A DNA stretch of 64,000 nt from Peribacillus simplex (GTDB lineage Bacteria; Bacillota; Bacilli; Bacillales; DSM-1321): assembly GCF_001578185.1 (NCBI RefSeq), contig NZ_CP011008.1:2818001-2882000 (forward strand), in the 5' to 3' direction. This document shows positions 34,574-43,680 of this stretch, piece after piece (position 1 is the first letter of the stretch; each line of letters opens with the position of its first letter). A model generated the notes under the pieces. That model had not been told where the DNA came from. It ran no database searches and saw only the letters and a list, made by a program, of their open reading frames with translations. Made by a program: the position numbers and the translations under genes.

Positions 34574-36967
34574 TTATACAGTTGCCTCTTTCTGTTTTTC
34601 ATCTAATGCACCATTCAATTTTTTATACCGGTAAATAAAGTAAATGAGTGATAATATTAATGCTACAACAAGGAATATGGCCAATATGCTAAGATTATGC
34701 CACATGAAGCTATAATCTCCTGTTGAGATGACTGCCCGAAAAGCATTAATAGAATAAGTCATCGGTAAGAATGGTGTGAATCCTTGCAGGAAGCCAGGAA
34801 CCAATTCATTTGGGAATGTTCCGCCACTGCTGGTCAGTTGAAGAATCAAAATTAATAATGCTATGAACCGGCCAGGATTATCAAAGGCTGAACCTAAGAA
34901 CTGAATGATAGCCATGAATGTGCAGCTAGCAAGAATGCTTACTGCAAAAAATAGCGGCAGGCTCGTAACATTAATTCCAAGTCCTAAAATTAAAATAGAG
35001 TCAACCAATATGGCTTGACAGATTCCTATGACAGCCATGACGCTGTATTTACTAATAAACCAGCTAAATCCACTTGCAGGCTTAACAGCAGGATCTCTTA
35101 ACGGGAAAATGATTGTCAGGACGATTGCCCCGATAAATAAACTCAATGAAATTAAATATGGTGCAAAACTAGTGCCATAGTTCGGTACATTATTAATTGG
35201 CAATTTATCCAGTTTAACTGGGCTTGCAAACATGTCATATACTTCTTCATTGGATTTTATGTTGCCAGCTTCGTTTGCCCCATCCTTCAATTCGTCATGT
35301 AATTCTTCAGATCCATCTGAAAGTTTAGCGATTCCATCTTGTAACTTAATAGCCCCATTAGCCAGTTCTCCCATACCACTAGTAAGGCTGGATGAACCTT
35401 CTTTCAACTTATCCGTTCCTGTAACAAGACCTTTCGAGCCTTCCGAAAGCTGTGAGGTTCCACTTGATAATTGCTTTGAGCCATCTTCAAGCTGATCGAG
35501 ACCGCTTACCAAGTTATTGCTGCCTTTGGTTAACTGTCCAAGCCCACTCTGTGCTGATTCTATACTGGCGCCAAAAGTTGTCAATCCAGACACCAATTGA
35601 CCTTGACCATTTTTCAGTTCATTCGCTCCATTGGCGAGTTTATCCTGAGCTTGCTTCAATTGAGTAAAACCACCGCTTAGCGCACTTGTGCCTTCACCTA
35701 CCTGATTTGCGCCATCACTAAGACTGTTTGAGCCTTTTGCAATATCAGATGCACTGGCTGATAGTTTTCCCACTCCTTCAGAAACACCTTTACTACCTTC
35801 ACTGATGCGGGATAAAGAAGCAACCACTCCATCCAAACGCGATTTCTCGGCTGGATCATCCGTAGCTTCTGATTGTTGTTTCAATCCGGAAATAACTTCT
35901 TCCAAACCTGCTGAGACTTCAGAAGCCCCCGCTTTCGCTTCGCTCGATGCTGCACTCCATTCAGATAATGCACCTGACAGCTGATCAGCACCTGCAGCTA
36001 CGCCATTTGCCCCCTCTGTCAAAGCGGGCAGCTTTTCTTCTATTTGATTGAAGCCCTCTAGTGACTGTTGCAGTCCAGAAGCCAATTCACCGGTTCCCGC
36101 TTCAGATTTCTTGGCACCTTGCAAAAGCTCGGATTGTCCATCTTTCATTTGTCCAACACCTGAGCTAAACTGTTGTAACCCTTGATTGAGCTCTTTTGAT
36201 CCTGCAGCTGCCGAACCGACCCCATTCGAAAAGGTCAATGATTTTTCAGCTAGTTTTTCCAGGTTTTCATGGATTTCGACGGAACCTGAATGAACGGAAT
36301 CAATCCCTTCATCCACTTTTTTGGAACCTTCTTTAGCTGAGTTAATCCCATCACCAAGTTCGCTTGTTCCGTTCTTCACTGTATCTGTTCCATCTTTCAA
36401 TTCTCCAGCTCCATCACTGGCACTTTTGAGTCCGTCAGCCACTTCGTTCAAATTGTCAAACATTGACTCCGCATAGGTTTTCGTTACCGCAGACGAAACT
36501 TCCCCTTTGATCCTCTCTGAAGCTGCGTCACCTATTTTAGTAGATATATAGTTGAACCCTTCATTAGACGTGTAAATTAAATCCAGTTTTTGCGGATTGT
36601 CCTCCTGTAAGGTCGTTGCATTTTTCGAAAAGTTTTTCGGGATTTCTATTTTCATGTAATAATCTTGATTTTCCAGACCTTCATTGGCTTCTTTTTGACT
36701 GACGAAATGCCAATCGAAATCCTTTTTCTCCTTTAACTCTTTGACTAAATCTTTTCCTATTGTTAGTTCCGAATCATTGAACTCGGCTCCCTCATCCATA
36801 TTGACAATGGCAACAGGCAATTGGTCCACCTTTCCATATGGATCCCAAAATGCCCAAAGAAACGTACCGCTGTATAATAAGGGGACCATTATGATCCCTA
36901 TTATAGAAATGAGTATCATAGGGTGTTTTAGTATGGCTAAAAATTCACCCTTAAAAGATTTTAACAC
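34574..36967 (-). CDS. YhgE/Pip family membrane protein
   Basis: A 797-residue protein of the YhgE/phage infection protein family, related to ABC-2 permeases and to proteins tied to type VII (ESX) secretion. One N-terminal helix (ILISIIGIIMVPLLYSGTFL) is followed by an outer region (about residues 45-560) and then five or six helices. The middle (about 180-560) is a long run of roughly 7-residue L-x-x-G units such as ELKDGTDTVKNGTSELGDGI, predicted to form an extended helical or coiled stalk. In Lactococcus Pip is a phage entry factor. The open frame begins at TTG 36976, but GGAGG touches that codon, so GTG 36967 is preferred. A TetR-like dyad lies upstream. Confidence 0.85.
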   Translation of the reverse strand: MLKSFKGEFLAILKHPMILISIIGIIMVPLLYSGTFLWAFWDPYGKVDQLPVAIVNMDEGAEFNDSELTIGKDLVKELKEKKDFDWHFVSQKEANEGLENQDYYMKIEIPKNFSKNATTLQEDNPQKLDLIYTSNEGFNYISTKIGDAASERIKGEVSSAVTKTYAESMFDNLNEVADGLKSASDGAGELKDGTDTVKNGTSELGDGINSAKEGSKKVDEGIDSVHSGSVEIHENLEKLAEKSLTFSNGVGSAAAGSKELNQGLQQFSSGVGQMKDGQSELLQGAKKSEAGTGELASGLQQSLEGFNQIEEKLPALTEGANGVAAGADQLSGALSEWSAASSEAKAGASEVSAGLEEVISGLKQQSEATDDPAEKSRLDGVVASLSRISEGSKGVSEGVGKLSASASDIAKGSNSLSDGANQVGEGTSALSGGFTQLKQAQDKLANGANELKNGQGQLVSGLTTFGASIESAQSGLGQLTKGSNNLVSGLDQLEDGSKQLSSGTSQLSEGSKGLVTGTDKLKEGSSSLTSGMGELANGAIKLQDGIAKLSDGSEELHDELKDGANEAGNIKSNEEVYDMFASPVKLDKLPINNVPNYGTSFAPYLISLSLFIGAIVLTIIFPLRDPAVKPASGFSWFISKYSVMAVIGICQAILVDSILILGLGINVTSLPLFFAVSILASCTFMAIIQFLGSAFDNPGRFIALLILILQLTSSGGTFPNELVPGFLQGFTPFLPMTYSINAFRAVISTGDYSFMWHNLSILAIFLVVALILSLIYFIYRYKKLNGALDEKQKEATV

Positions 36968-37122
36968 GCCTAACAATTCCTCCTTTACGACGAATATGCC
37001 GTTTAATTTATCTATTTCAGTGATAAATGGATTGAAGAATACTTAATTAAATCATTTGCTTCTGCAATATATATTTAATGATTTTATCTTCACCATTAAT
37101 ATATATAACTTTCAAAACAACT

Positions 37123-37149
37123 AATGACTATTTTGTTCATTCGGTCATT
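37123..37149. promoter_or_regulatory. candidate TetR-type operator upstream of yhgE-like gene
   Basis: AATGAC (37123-37128) and GTCATT (37144-37149) flank a 15-base centre containing TTCATTCG. The TGAC/GTCA dyad with TGAATGA-like cores resembles operators of TetR regulators that often sit beside yhgE. No TetR gene is present here. Confidence 0.4.
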
Positions 37150-37310
37150 ATCACGAAAATAATATAACACTTATATATTCTTTTATCAATATTTTTTCAC
37201 TGTCTTATATCCTTTTTACTATTTTTCTCTGTACATTTTATTTTCATGGTATTTTTTTTAAGAGAAGAGGCTTTTATCATCAGCTGAAAAAATAAGCCCT
37301 GTTAGCATGC

Positions 37311-37344
37311 AAAAAAGGGCATCCCTTATGGATACCCTTTTTTA
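37311..37344 (-). terminator. terminator of the nitronate monooxygenase gene
   Basis: AAAAAAGGG-ATCC pairs with GGAT-CCCTTTTTT; one unpaired base on each arm. Symmetric. Confidence 0.75.
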
Positions 37345-37389
37345 CGTGAAAATAAACTATATTTGCATAATTATTGAAGCGCTTTCATA

Positions 37390-38388
37390 TCATTTGGATA
37401 TAATGCCTTTTAATTTTTCCGCCTGCCCGGTCAATGTCTCTAAAGATTCATGATACTCTCTTTCTAATTGTTTGATGATGCCGGCAGCGGTATCTATTTT
37501 TTTTATTGCCCCTACACCATGACCTGCCGACCAAATATCCCGCCACGCTTTAGACTCAGATGACTTGGACATGCTGTCAAAATCGACCTTATCTTTTTTT
37601 GCTAATTGATCTGGGTCCATGCCTTCCTTTCTTATGCTCGGTTTCAGCATATTACAATTAACGCCGGAAAATGCATCAGTCAAGATGATGTCATCATGAT
37701 CAGAATCGACAAGCATTTCACGATATTCATCATTTGCCCTGCTCTCTTTTGCCACGATAAAACGTGTACCCATATAAGCAAGATCTGCTCCCGCAGCCTG
37801 AGCTGCCAAGATACTGTGACCAGTACTAATCGACCCGGCAAGCAAAATGATTCCGTCCCAGAATGTCCTTACGCTGTCAACGAAAGCAAAACTATTTATC
37901 TCACCCGCATGACCACCGGCTCCAGAAGCAACTAAGATCAATCCGTCCACACCTGACTCAGCTGCTTTTTTTGCAAATTCCACACTGCTTACATCTGAAA
38001 AGACCAAACCACCATAACTATGTACGACATCCACTACGTGTTTTGGTGAACCTAATGATGTAATGATGACGGGAGGCTGATGCTTTTTGACCAGTTCCAG
38101 CTCTTCTTCAAGACGGCTATATGTACGGTGGACAACCATATTCATTGCCCATGGAGCAATCTTGCTGTCTGGTTTTTTAACCCTTGCAGCAATCAGTGTG
38201 TCGTTTATGTCACCCATCCATTGATCCAGTATCTCTATCGGCCGCGCATTTGGCGCTGGAAATGAGCCAATCACCCCATTTAAACAGCATTCTTTCACTA
38301 ACTCAGGACCAGATATTAAAAACATGGGTGCTGAGATAACTGGTAAAGATAATTGATTCCACCAATGTTCAGGCAAACTTCTTCTCAT
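37390..38388 (-). CDS. nitronate monooxygenase (2-nitropropane dioxygenase family)
   Basis: FMN-dependent TIM-barrel enzyme of 332 residues that oxidises alkyl nitronates such as propionate 3-nitronate to aldehydes and nitrite. Marks: LPVISAPMFLISGPELVKEC at the N terminus (FMN phosphate side), LVASGAGGHAGEI (about residue 155; the active-site His-Ala-Gly loop), SISTGHSILAAQAAGADLAY and MGTRFIVAKES. It is probably a detoxification enzyme. ATG 38388 lies behind GGGAGGTTTC. Monocistronic between two terminators. Confidence 0.88.
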   Translation of the reverse strand: MRRSLPEHWWNQLSLPVISAPMFLISGPELVKECCLNGVIGSFPAPNARPIEILDQWMGDINDTLIAARVKKPDSKIAPWAMNMVVHRTYSRLEEELELVKKHQPPVIITSLGSPKHVVDVVHSYGGLVFSDVSSVEFAKKAAESGVDGLILVASGAGGHAGEINSFAFVDSVRTFWDGIILLAGSISTGHSILAAQAAGADLAYMGTRFIVAKESRANDEYREMLVDSDHDDIILTDAFSGVNCNMLKPSIRKEGMDPDQLAKKDKVDFDSMSKSSESKAWRDIWSAGHGVGAIKKIDTAAGIIKQLEREYHESLETLTGQAEKLKGIISK

Positions 38389-38528
38389 CTATGAAACCTC
38401 CCATTTTTAATACATTACCAAAATATAACACTACTAGATTATCTTACTTCTAAAATACACAATTTTCAAGAAATTAATTCAGAGCTAATTTTCATATCGT
38501 TCAGGCCATTTCAATAAAAAACACCCCG

Positions 38529-38574
38529 TAAATGTTAGTTTGGTGTCTAACATTTACGGGGCAGTTCAAAAACG
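38529..38574 (-). terminator. terminator made from an IS3-like end
   Basis: CCCCGTAAATGTTAG pairs perfectly with CTAACATTTACGGGG (15-bp stem, eight-base loop); read leftward a GTTTTTT run follows. It ends the HAD gene at 38593. The sequence, with GGGGCAGTTC outside the stem, matches the right end of the element at 4281-4507, so a mobile-element end appears to have been reused as a terminator. Confidence 0.75.
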
Positions 38575-38592
38575 TCCCATATACAGTTTCGA

Positions 38593-39336
38593 TTAGTTTG
38601 AAAGCACCCATTTACGAATGGCCTTGGCCACACCGTCTTCTTCATTTGTTGCTGTAACCCAATCTGCTTTTTCTTTCACAATTTCTTGGGCATTACCCAT
38701 TGCAACTCCCACTTTTGCTTCAGAAATCATGGCAAGGTCATTAAGGCTGTCTCCTACCGCCATAACATTATTCATAGTAATATCGAGCAATGAACAAACA
38801 AGCTCTATAGCTTTGGCTTTATTGACGCCCATGGCATTCACTTCAATATTCGTTGGACTTGAATTGCTTATTTCAAAGTTTCCTTTTGATATCAGTTCAT
38901 CCATGATAATTTGGCGGGTGGCTACATCATTAGTATCAAAACCGAATTTAAGCCATTGCGAATCATGGATTTTTTCAGGCATTTCAGCCCTGTAAATATT
39001 ATCGCAACTTATTGCCCAAAAATGTGTACCATGTTTTTGGCTTAATTCCCACATCCATTGTATGGACTCACTATCAACGGTATTCCTTTCCACCAGTTTT
39101 CCTTGATTATCGTAAATTTCACTTCCGTTTACCGTTATGAGGTATGAGCGGAGTTCCATTGACTTTGCGAAATCACTGCATGTCGCATAGGATCTTCCTG
39201 TGCTCAATACAACAAAAACCCCTTGATTTTCAGCTTCTTTAATCGCTCTCCGGTTTTCTTCAGAAATCGCTCCTGCGATATTCAGAAGCGTGCCATCCAT
39301 GTCAAGTGCAACTAATTTAATATCTGGTTTCTTCAT
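38593..39336 (-). CDS. HAD superfamily Cof-type phosphatase
   Basis: A 247-residue haloacid-dehalogenase-like phosphatase, class IIB (Cof). Motif I LVALDMDGTLLN (nucleophile Asp, about residue 10), motif II VVLSTGRSYA (about residue 45), motif III lysine in GVNKAKAIELVCSL (about residue 180) and motif IV AVGDSLNDLAMI (about residue 205). The cap domain lies between motifs II and III. These enzymes usually remove phosphate from sugar phosphates or cofactors such as FMN or PLP; none is specified. ATG 39336 has better spacing from AAAGGG than 39342. Confidence 0.9.
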   Translation of the reverse strand: MKKPDIKLVALDMDGTLLNIAGAISEENRRAIKEAENQGVFVVLSTGRSYATCSDFAKSMELRSYLITVNGSEIYDNQGKLVERNTVDSESIQWMWELSQKHGTHFWAISCDNIYRAEMPEKIHDSQWLKFGFDTNDVATRQIIMDELISKGNFEISNSSPTNIEVNAMGVNKAKAIELVCSLLDITMNNVMAVGDSLNDLAMISEAKVGVAMGNAQEIVKEKADWVTATNEEDGVAKAIRKWVLSN

Positions 39337-39500
39337 TCTCATTCACCCTTTCTTAATCCTTCTTTATGTATCTAAGTCCATGATAGCTTATTTTGCTTAC
39401 GTAAGGAAAGAACGTGAAGAATTGAACAGAGATTCCTTTGAAGGAAGGTTGTGATTTCTCCATTTTCAAATTGAGATATCAGACCTTGATGTTTTTGGAT

Positions 39501-39539
39501 ATGAAAAAGGTCACAAAAATTTTTGTGTCCTTTTTCATC
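39501..39539. terminator. bidirectional hairpin between CDF and HAD genes
   Basis: GAAAAAGG-CACAAAA pairs with TTTTGTG-CCTTTTTC around a short loop. It lies 70 bases after the CDF stop on the minus strand. Confidence 0.75.
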
Positions 39540-39610
39540 AGGTTCCACTGATACTAATCAATCATATATATCCTAATCCGACACTTTATATTTTACCAGT
39601 CAATCACCTG

Positions 39611-40612
39611 CTACTCCTTTTCCTTTTCCTTTTCCATTTCATTCAATTCCTTTTCAATCTGACCTTCCCATTTTGAGACACCATCATTTTCATCAAATTC
39701 TATAATGACATCCGTTACTCCTCTTTCCTTGAATATCTCATCAAACAGCCGGTCTTTAATGTCATCAGCCTGGGCAATTGACATATTGGGATCAAGTTCC
39801 ACTTCAAGTTCTACATGAAAGTCTTCCCCTTCTTTTAATACTGCGAGTTTCTGTATATCTCTTACATCTGGGTCATCCATTACCAAAGTTCCAATCTTTT
39901 GACGCATTTCTATATCCGCTTCCCCAAGAGCACCCGCAGCATTGTCAAGGAACACCCTTCCAACTACATAGAACATACCGAGACCAATCATGACAGAAGC
40001 GACACCTTCCGCTTGAATGAAGGGCGTGAAGTTTGCCAATAAAATGGCAATTATCGCAAGCACCCCACCCCCAGTTGCCACCATATCTTCCATGAATACT
40101 AATTTCGTAGCTGGTTTTGCCCGTTTTAAACCATTAAAACTCTTAAAGATGACGGCTGCTCCTTTTGCTTCAATTCCAGTCTCATGCAACACTTCTTTCA
40201 TAGCTTTAAATAAAACATATGATTCCAACACAACCGCTAAGGAAAGGATGGACAGATTAATAATGATTCCAGTTGATTCTACAGGGTGAAATATGTGATG
40301 AAACCCTTCTTTAATCGTTTCATAAGACATGATCCCGACAACCAATACCGCACCTAATAATACGAGGTTTACTAAACGCCCAAAGCCATCGGGGAATCTA
40401 TCAGTTGGTGACTTTTTACTTAGTGCTGAACCAATGAAGACGAAAAACTGATTCGCAGCATCACCCAAAGTATGTAATGTTTCAGCAAACATAGCGACAT
40501 TCCCTGTCATGAAATAAGCAATCCCCTTAAGTACAGCGATGATACTATTCACACAGGCAGCAATGAACGCCGATTTATTACCCTGTTTTAATAACTGAAA
40601 TAACTCTTTCAA
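39611..40612 (-). CDS. cation diffusion facilitator family transporter
   Basis: A 333-residue CDF/YdfM-type metal exporter. The membrane part has the first metal site in MFAETLHTLGDAANQFFVFI (HxxxD, about residue 40) but its second site in LVFMEDMVATGGGVLAIIAI has E-D-M-V in place of the common HxxxD, as in the YdbO/Fe-Mn subgroup. A cytoplasmic domain with VRDIQKLAVLKEGEDFHVEL and a Lys/Glu tail (EMEKEKEKE) follows. Start TTG 40612 is six bases after GGGGGG, which excludes the ATG at 40639. The metal is not decided; Zn, Mn or Fe are all possible. Confidence 0.87.
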   Translation of the reverse strand: MKELFQLLKQGNKSAFIAACVNSIIAVLKGIAYFMTGNVAMFAETLHTLGDAANQFFVFIGSALSKKSPTDRFPDGFGRLVNLVLLGAVLVVGIMSYETIKEGFHHIFHPVESTGIIINLSILSLAVVLESYVLFKAMKEVLHETGIEAKGAAVIFKSFNGLKRAKPATKLVFMEDMVATGGGVLAIIAILLANFTPFIQAEGVASVMIGLGMFYVVGRVFLDNAAGALGEADIEMRQKIGTLVMDDPDVRDIQKLAVLKEGEDFHVELEVELDPNMSIAQADDIKDRLFDEIFKERGVTDVIIEFDENDGVSKWEGQIEKELNEMEKEKEKE

Positions 40613-40816
40613 ATAAATGCCCCCCATCTTTTCAATCATCTTAATGTATTATCCCCAACACTGGAATATATGAAACCACAAAAGGGAAAAACCCCGAACG
40701 ATACGAATGGAGAATGATCTGGCATTACTTTGGTGTTTACATGTTGTACCTACCACACACGAATATATTCCAGATCACAAAAACCTATTTGAAACTGATA
40801 ATGCAATGAGATATGC

Positions 40817-40860
40817 ATACAAAAAAGGGAGTCAGCAGCGGCTTACTCCCTTTTTTGTAT
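40817..40860. terminator. terminator of the two-domain hypothetical gene
   Basis: ATACAAAAAAGGGAGT pairs perfectly with ACTCCCTTTTTTGTAT (16-bp stem). Confidence 0.85.
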
Positions 40861-40873
40861 AACTTCATGCATT

Positions 40874-41632
40874 TTAAGCGTCCATCCCCTTTTTCACTAA
40901 CTTGGATGGATTATTTACTTTATATCGTATTTCTTTATTGTATTTTTTATCGACCACTTTTCCATCAAATTCGATTTCGTCCCCTTCTTCGAGCTCAGCT
41001 TTTTTTAATGTCTTGCTATATCCACACCATGCATCACCGATTGTAAGTTCGGGTTCCGTTGTCACTTTGACATTCTCCAAGAGTATGACTTCATCTTCTT
41101 CACCAGTGAAATGGTTCATTTTCGCCGTGAACTCCTTGACGGTTGCGGTGAAATGAACTTTTTCTCCAGGTAACTCCAATTTAGGTTTTGCTGTCGTCCT
41201 TTTACTTTTGGTTTTTGCCTTTTTTGGTTCTTCACTTAGCTGATCGGAAGTTTCCGTTATTGGAGCATCTATTACCTGTTCCTTTTCACTTGGTACTGCG
41301 GATGTCTCGGAAACCGGTCCACTCAACAACTCTTTTCCGAAACTGGAACTTTGCATTTCCTTTAAATAGGAAGGGTGAATGCAACTAAGCTTACCATTTT
41401 CAAATTCAACGACTACCGTGTCAAGACCGTTGCCATATTGTTCATACCCTGCTAATTTGACTTTTCCTTGAAAGCTACCGCTTTTATATAATAGTTCCCT
41501 TTTTACCGAACGGGCAGTGAATAATTTCCATTCCAATCCTTTAGCGATATAGTCCGTATCATCTAAAAAAGGGATATACTCTCCTTTTGGTGCGATATAA
41601 TGAATCAAATCTTCAGCTGGAGTTTCAGCCAC
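40874..41632 (-). CDS. two-domain hypothetical protein with charged linker
   Basis: I do not recognise this family. Its 252 residues fall into three parts. The N-terminal domain (about 1-105) has EDLIHYIAPKGEYIPFLDDT and a beta-rich KVKLAGYEQYGNGLDTVVVE. A Ser/Glu/Lys-rich linker (about 110-160) includes EEPKKAKTKSKRTTAKPKLE. The C-terminal beta-rich domain (about 165-252) runs VHFTATVKEFTAKMNHFTGE to EGDEIEFDGKVVDKKYNKEI and could be an OB-like fold. The basic linker and the possible OB fold suggest a nucleic-acid role, which is only inference. GTG 41632 sits eight bases after AGGAG, so the upstream GTG at 41641 is not used. Confidence 0.7.
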   Translation of the reverse strand: MAETPAEDLIHYIAPKGEYIPFLDDTDYIAKGLEWKLFTARSVKRELLYKSGSFQGKVKLAGYEQYGNGLDTVVVEFENGKLSCIHPSYLKEMQSSSFGKELLSGPVSETSAVPSEKEQVIDAPITETSDQLSEEPKKAKTKSKRTTAKPKLELPGEKVHFTATVKEFTAKMNHFTGEEDEVILLENVKVTTEPELTIGDAWCGYSKTLKKAELEEGDEIEFDGKVVDKKYNKEIRYKVNNPSKLVKKGMDA

Positions 41633-41821
41633 AGTAACCACTCCTAATCTTTTCTATAGATTATATTCTAGCAAAGGATTTCAAAGTTGCAAATGAATGA
41701 GTATCATAATCACCGTCTGCACTAAAAATCAGCCAGACATGAAGTGATAGAAAACCATTTATATCCAAATTCCCAACAAGTTTTTCTTCGGTATAATTAC
41801 CATCCTTTTGGACGCAAAAAA

Positions 41822-41842
41822 GGCTGCTCACTAAGAGCAGCC
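41822..41842. repeat. 21-bp hairpin unit, copy 1
   Basis: GGCTGCT/AGAGCAGCC stem-loop, identical to 43591-43611. The two copies bracket the IS1182-like relic and the GC-rich repeat. Confidence 0.7.
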
Positions 41843-41843
41843 C

Positions 41844-43377
41844 CAGTTTGTAGACAAAAGGGGTTCGGAATTAAAAAATTCCGAACCCCTTTTTGAGATT
41901 CCCTTTGAATTTTTGCCTGAAGTTAGGAGATTGGGGCTCTACGAGCCCACTATGTTAGGCCATTTTTGGACCTCCCCATGTCCAATTGGCCATCTTCTTT
42001 AAATTAATGGCAGCGAAAGTAAGCATCGCCTGCATCGACAATTTTTTAAGTCCCCTTAAAGTTGTCCAACGCATACCATGCTTTTATTTTGCATCTGCGA
42101 ATACACGCTCAATCGTTTCTTTACGTTTCGCATATATAGTTTTTACATCTTGATGATGACGCAGATGATCGGCTTCTTCCACATGTGTTTGCCAAATATG
42201 CCGTGTCACCACTTTTTGATGGTCTTTGCTTTCTGTACACTGAGATAAAAATGAGCATGTCGCACAAGTGTGTTTGGGTGATTTATACTCGCGATAGCCC
42301 TCTTTATTGGTTGTTGAGTACTTTAATAGCTCTCCCGAAGGACAAAGGTAACAATCAAAATGTTCATCGTATACATAGTCCTGTTTGCGGAAAAATCCTT
42401 CTTTGGTGCGAGGACGTGTATAAGGTAAAGCCGGTATGATTTTTTTGTTAAATAGGTAGCTTGTAATCGCTAGTGTTTTATAAGCTGCATCTGCGGCAAC
42501 GGCTTCCGGTTTTCCAATTTTCTCAATCACTTGTTCAACTAGTGGCTCTAAGATCTGACTGTCATGTATATTTCCAGGTGTTACAATCGTTCCAATACAA
42601 AACCGTTGCGGTCTGCGGCCGCGTGGAATGAATAGGCAAACTGTTTTGTTCGTTCATCTTTCACATAGTAGCCACTCTCAGAATCCGTTGTACTTTCTTT
42701 AATCTCTTTGGTCTCTTCTTTATCAAATTTATCTGATGGAAAAGGCTTCTTTCCATGGTTTTCACGATCTTGATTGATTTCTTCTTGAAGACGCCCTTGA
42801 TACGCTCGTGTTTCTTTACGAACGATTTTCTTTTCAAATGTCCGTTTATTCGCACTGGCTTTCACATGTGTGGAATCCACGAAAACGTGTTCAGCACTTA
42901 TTAACTTTTTATTAGCAGCTGTCATTAAAATGCGATAGAAAATCTGTTCAAACAGGTCTGTATCTTTAAAGCGTCGCTCATAATTTTTCCCAAACGTGGA
43001 GTAGGAGGTACTTTATCATGGAAACCATAGCCTAAGAACCAACGGTAAGCCATATTAGTTTCAACTTCTTCAATCGTTTTACGCATGGAACGAATACCGA
43101 AGGTATATTGAATGAATGTCAGTTTAACTAAAATAACTGGATCAATACTTGGGCGTCCTACCTCTGAATACATATCTTTCACCAAGTCATAAAATAAATG
43201 AAAGTGAAGTCAATGGCAGCCTCTAGTTTACGAACCAAATGGTTCGGTGGCACCAGTTGATCTAACGTAATCATTTCAAGTTGATCTCGCTGAATAGAGT
43301 CATGTTTCGAAAGCATCCTCATCACCTCAAGTTTTAATACTTCTATTTTAAAACAAAAGCGACTCAGGGCAAAAGTG
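41844..43377 (-). mobile_element. IS1182-family insertion sequence, inactive
   Basis: A 1.53-kb element defined by homology with the relic at 4507-5004: both run from CACTTTTGCC (here at the right edge) to GTCTACAAACTG (here the left edge). The terminal hairpin with GGGGTTCGGAAT arms (41869-41903) lies after the transposase stop. I could not find clear target-site duplications. The transposase is broken in at least four places (separate entry). Confidence 0.75.
41955..43316 (-). pseudogene. IS1182-family transposase, frameshifted
   Basis: From ATG 43316 the product begins MLSKHDSIQRDQLEMITLDQ and matches the relic at 4566. Lesions in order: a 5-base insertion near 43200 (after the DFTFIY stretch), a one-base shift near 43005 (after FHDKVP), a one-base deletion near 42588 (in RNGFVL), and a GAA to TAA stop near 42083 (after FADAK). 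Between them lie the DDE-type blocks EHVFVDSTHVKASANKRTFE and EAVAADAAYKTLAI, and the Cys-rich CPSGELLKYSTTNKEGYRE with CATCSFLSQC, typical of IS1182/IS5-like transposases. Repairing the four sites would give about 450 codons. The C-terminal WTTLRGLKKL part follows the premature stop. Confidence 0.87.
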
Positions 43378-43399
43378 TTTATCTAAAAGATAAGACAAA

Positions 43400-43524
43400 G
43401 TTGATTGGAACGGAAGGTACGAGACTCCTGCGGGAAAAGCGCGTCTAGGGGAGACCCCGCAGGCGAAAGCCGAGGAGGCTCCCCGACCGCCCGCGGAAAG
43501 CGAGTGCCTGGAGTGGAAATCAAC
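43400..43524. repeat. GC-rich intergenic repeat, full-length copy
   Basis: A 125-bp unit that starts GTTGATTGGAACGGAAGGTA and ends GGAAATCAAC, so its ends are inverted. Inside are GC-rich blocks such as GACTCCTGCGGGAAAAGCG and GAGACCCCGCAGGCGAAAGC, which can pair. A worn copy lies at 9289-9383. I recall this unit as a dispersed repeat of Bacillaceae genomes, but no search was made. Short frames through it are not genes. Confidence 0.75.
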
Positions 43525-43548
43525 GGCCAAATTGTACAACTCATAAAA

Positions 43549-43585
43549 AATAGACAAACTCGATTTTCCTCGAGTTTGTCTACAG
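43549..43585. terminator. hairpin with ACTCGA arms
   Basis: TAGACAAACTCGA pairs with TCGAGTTTGTCTA across a short loop. It shares TTTGTCTAC with the IS1182 element's end and sits just left of hairpin unit copy 2. Confidence 0.65.
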
Positions 43586-43590
43586 TCTGA

Positions 43591-43611
43591 GGCTGCTCAC
43601 TAAGAGCAGCC
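43591..43611. repeat. 21-bp hairpin unit, copy 2
   Basis: Identical to 41822-41842; lies 70 bases beyond the stop of the APC permease gene and may terminate it. Confidence 0.7.
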
Positions 43612-43680
43612 CTTTAATAAGAATAATCAATCTTTATGGCATATGGTTCGCCAAAAGTGGCTCAGATCAATTCTTTCCTT

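Noticed and set aside
43348-43590. Short frames through the GC-rich repeat
   Set aside because: They read through a structured repeat and have repeat-derived, biased composition.
41822-43611. CRISPR-like reading of the repeated hairpins
   Set aside because: Only two copies, 1.75 kb apart, separated by an IS; no regular spacers or cas genes.
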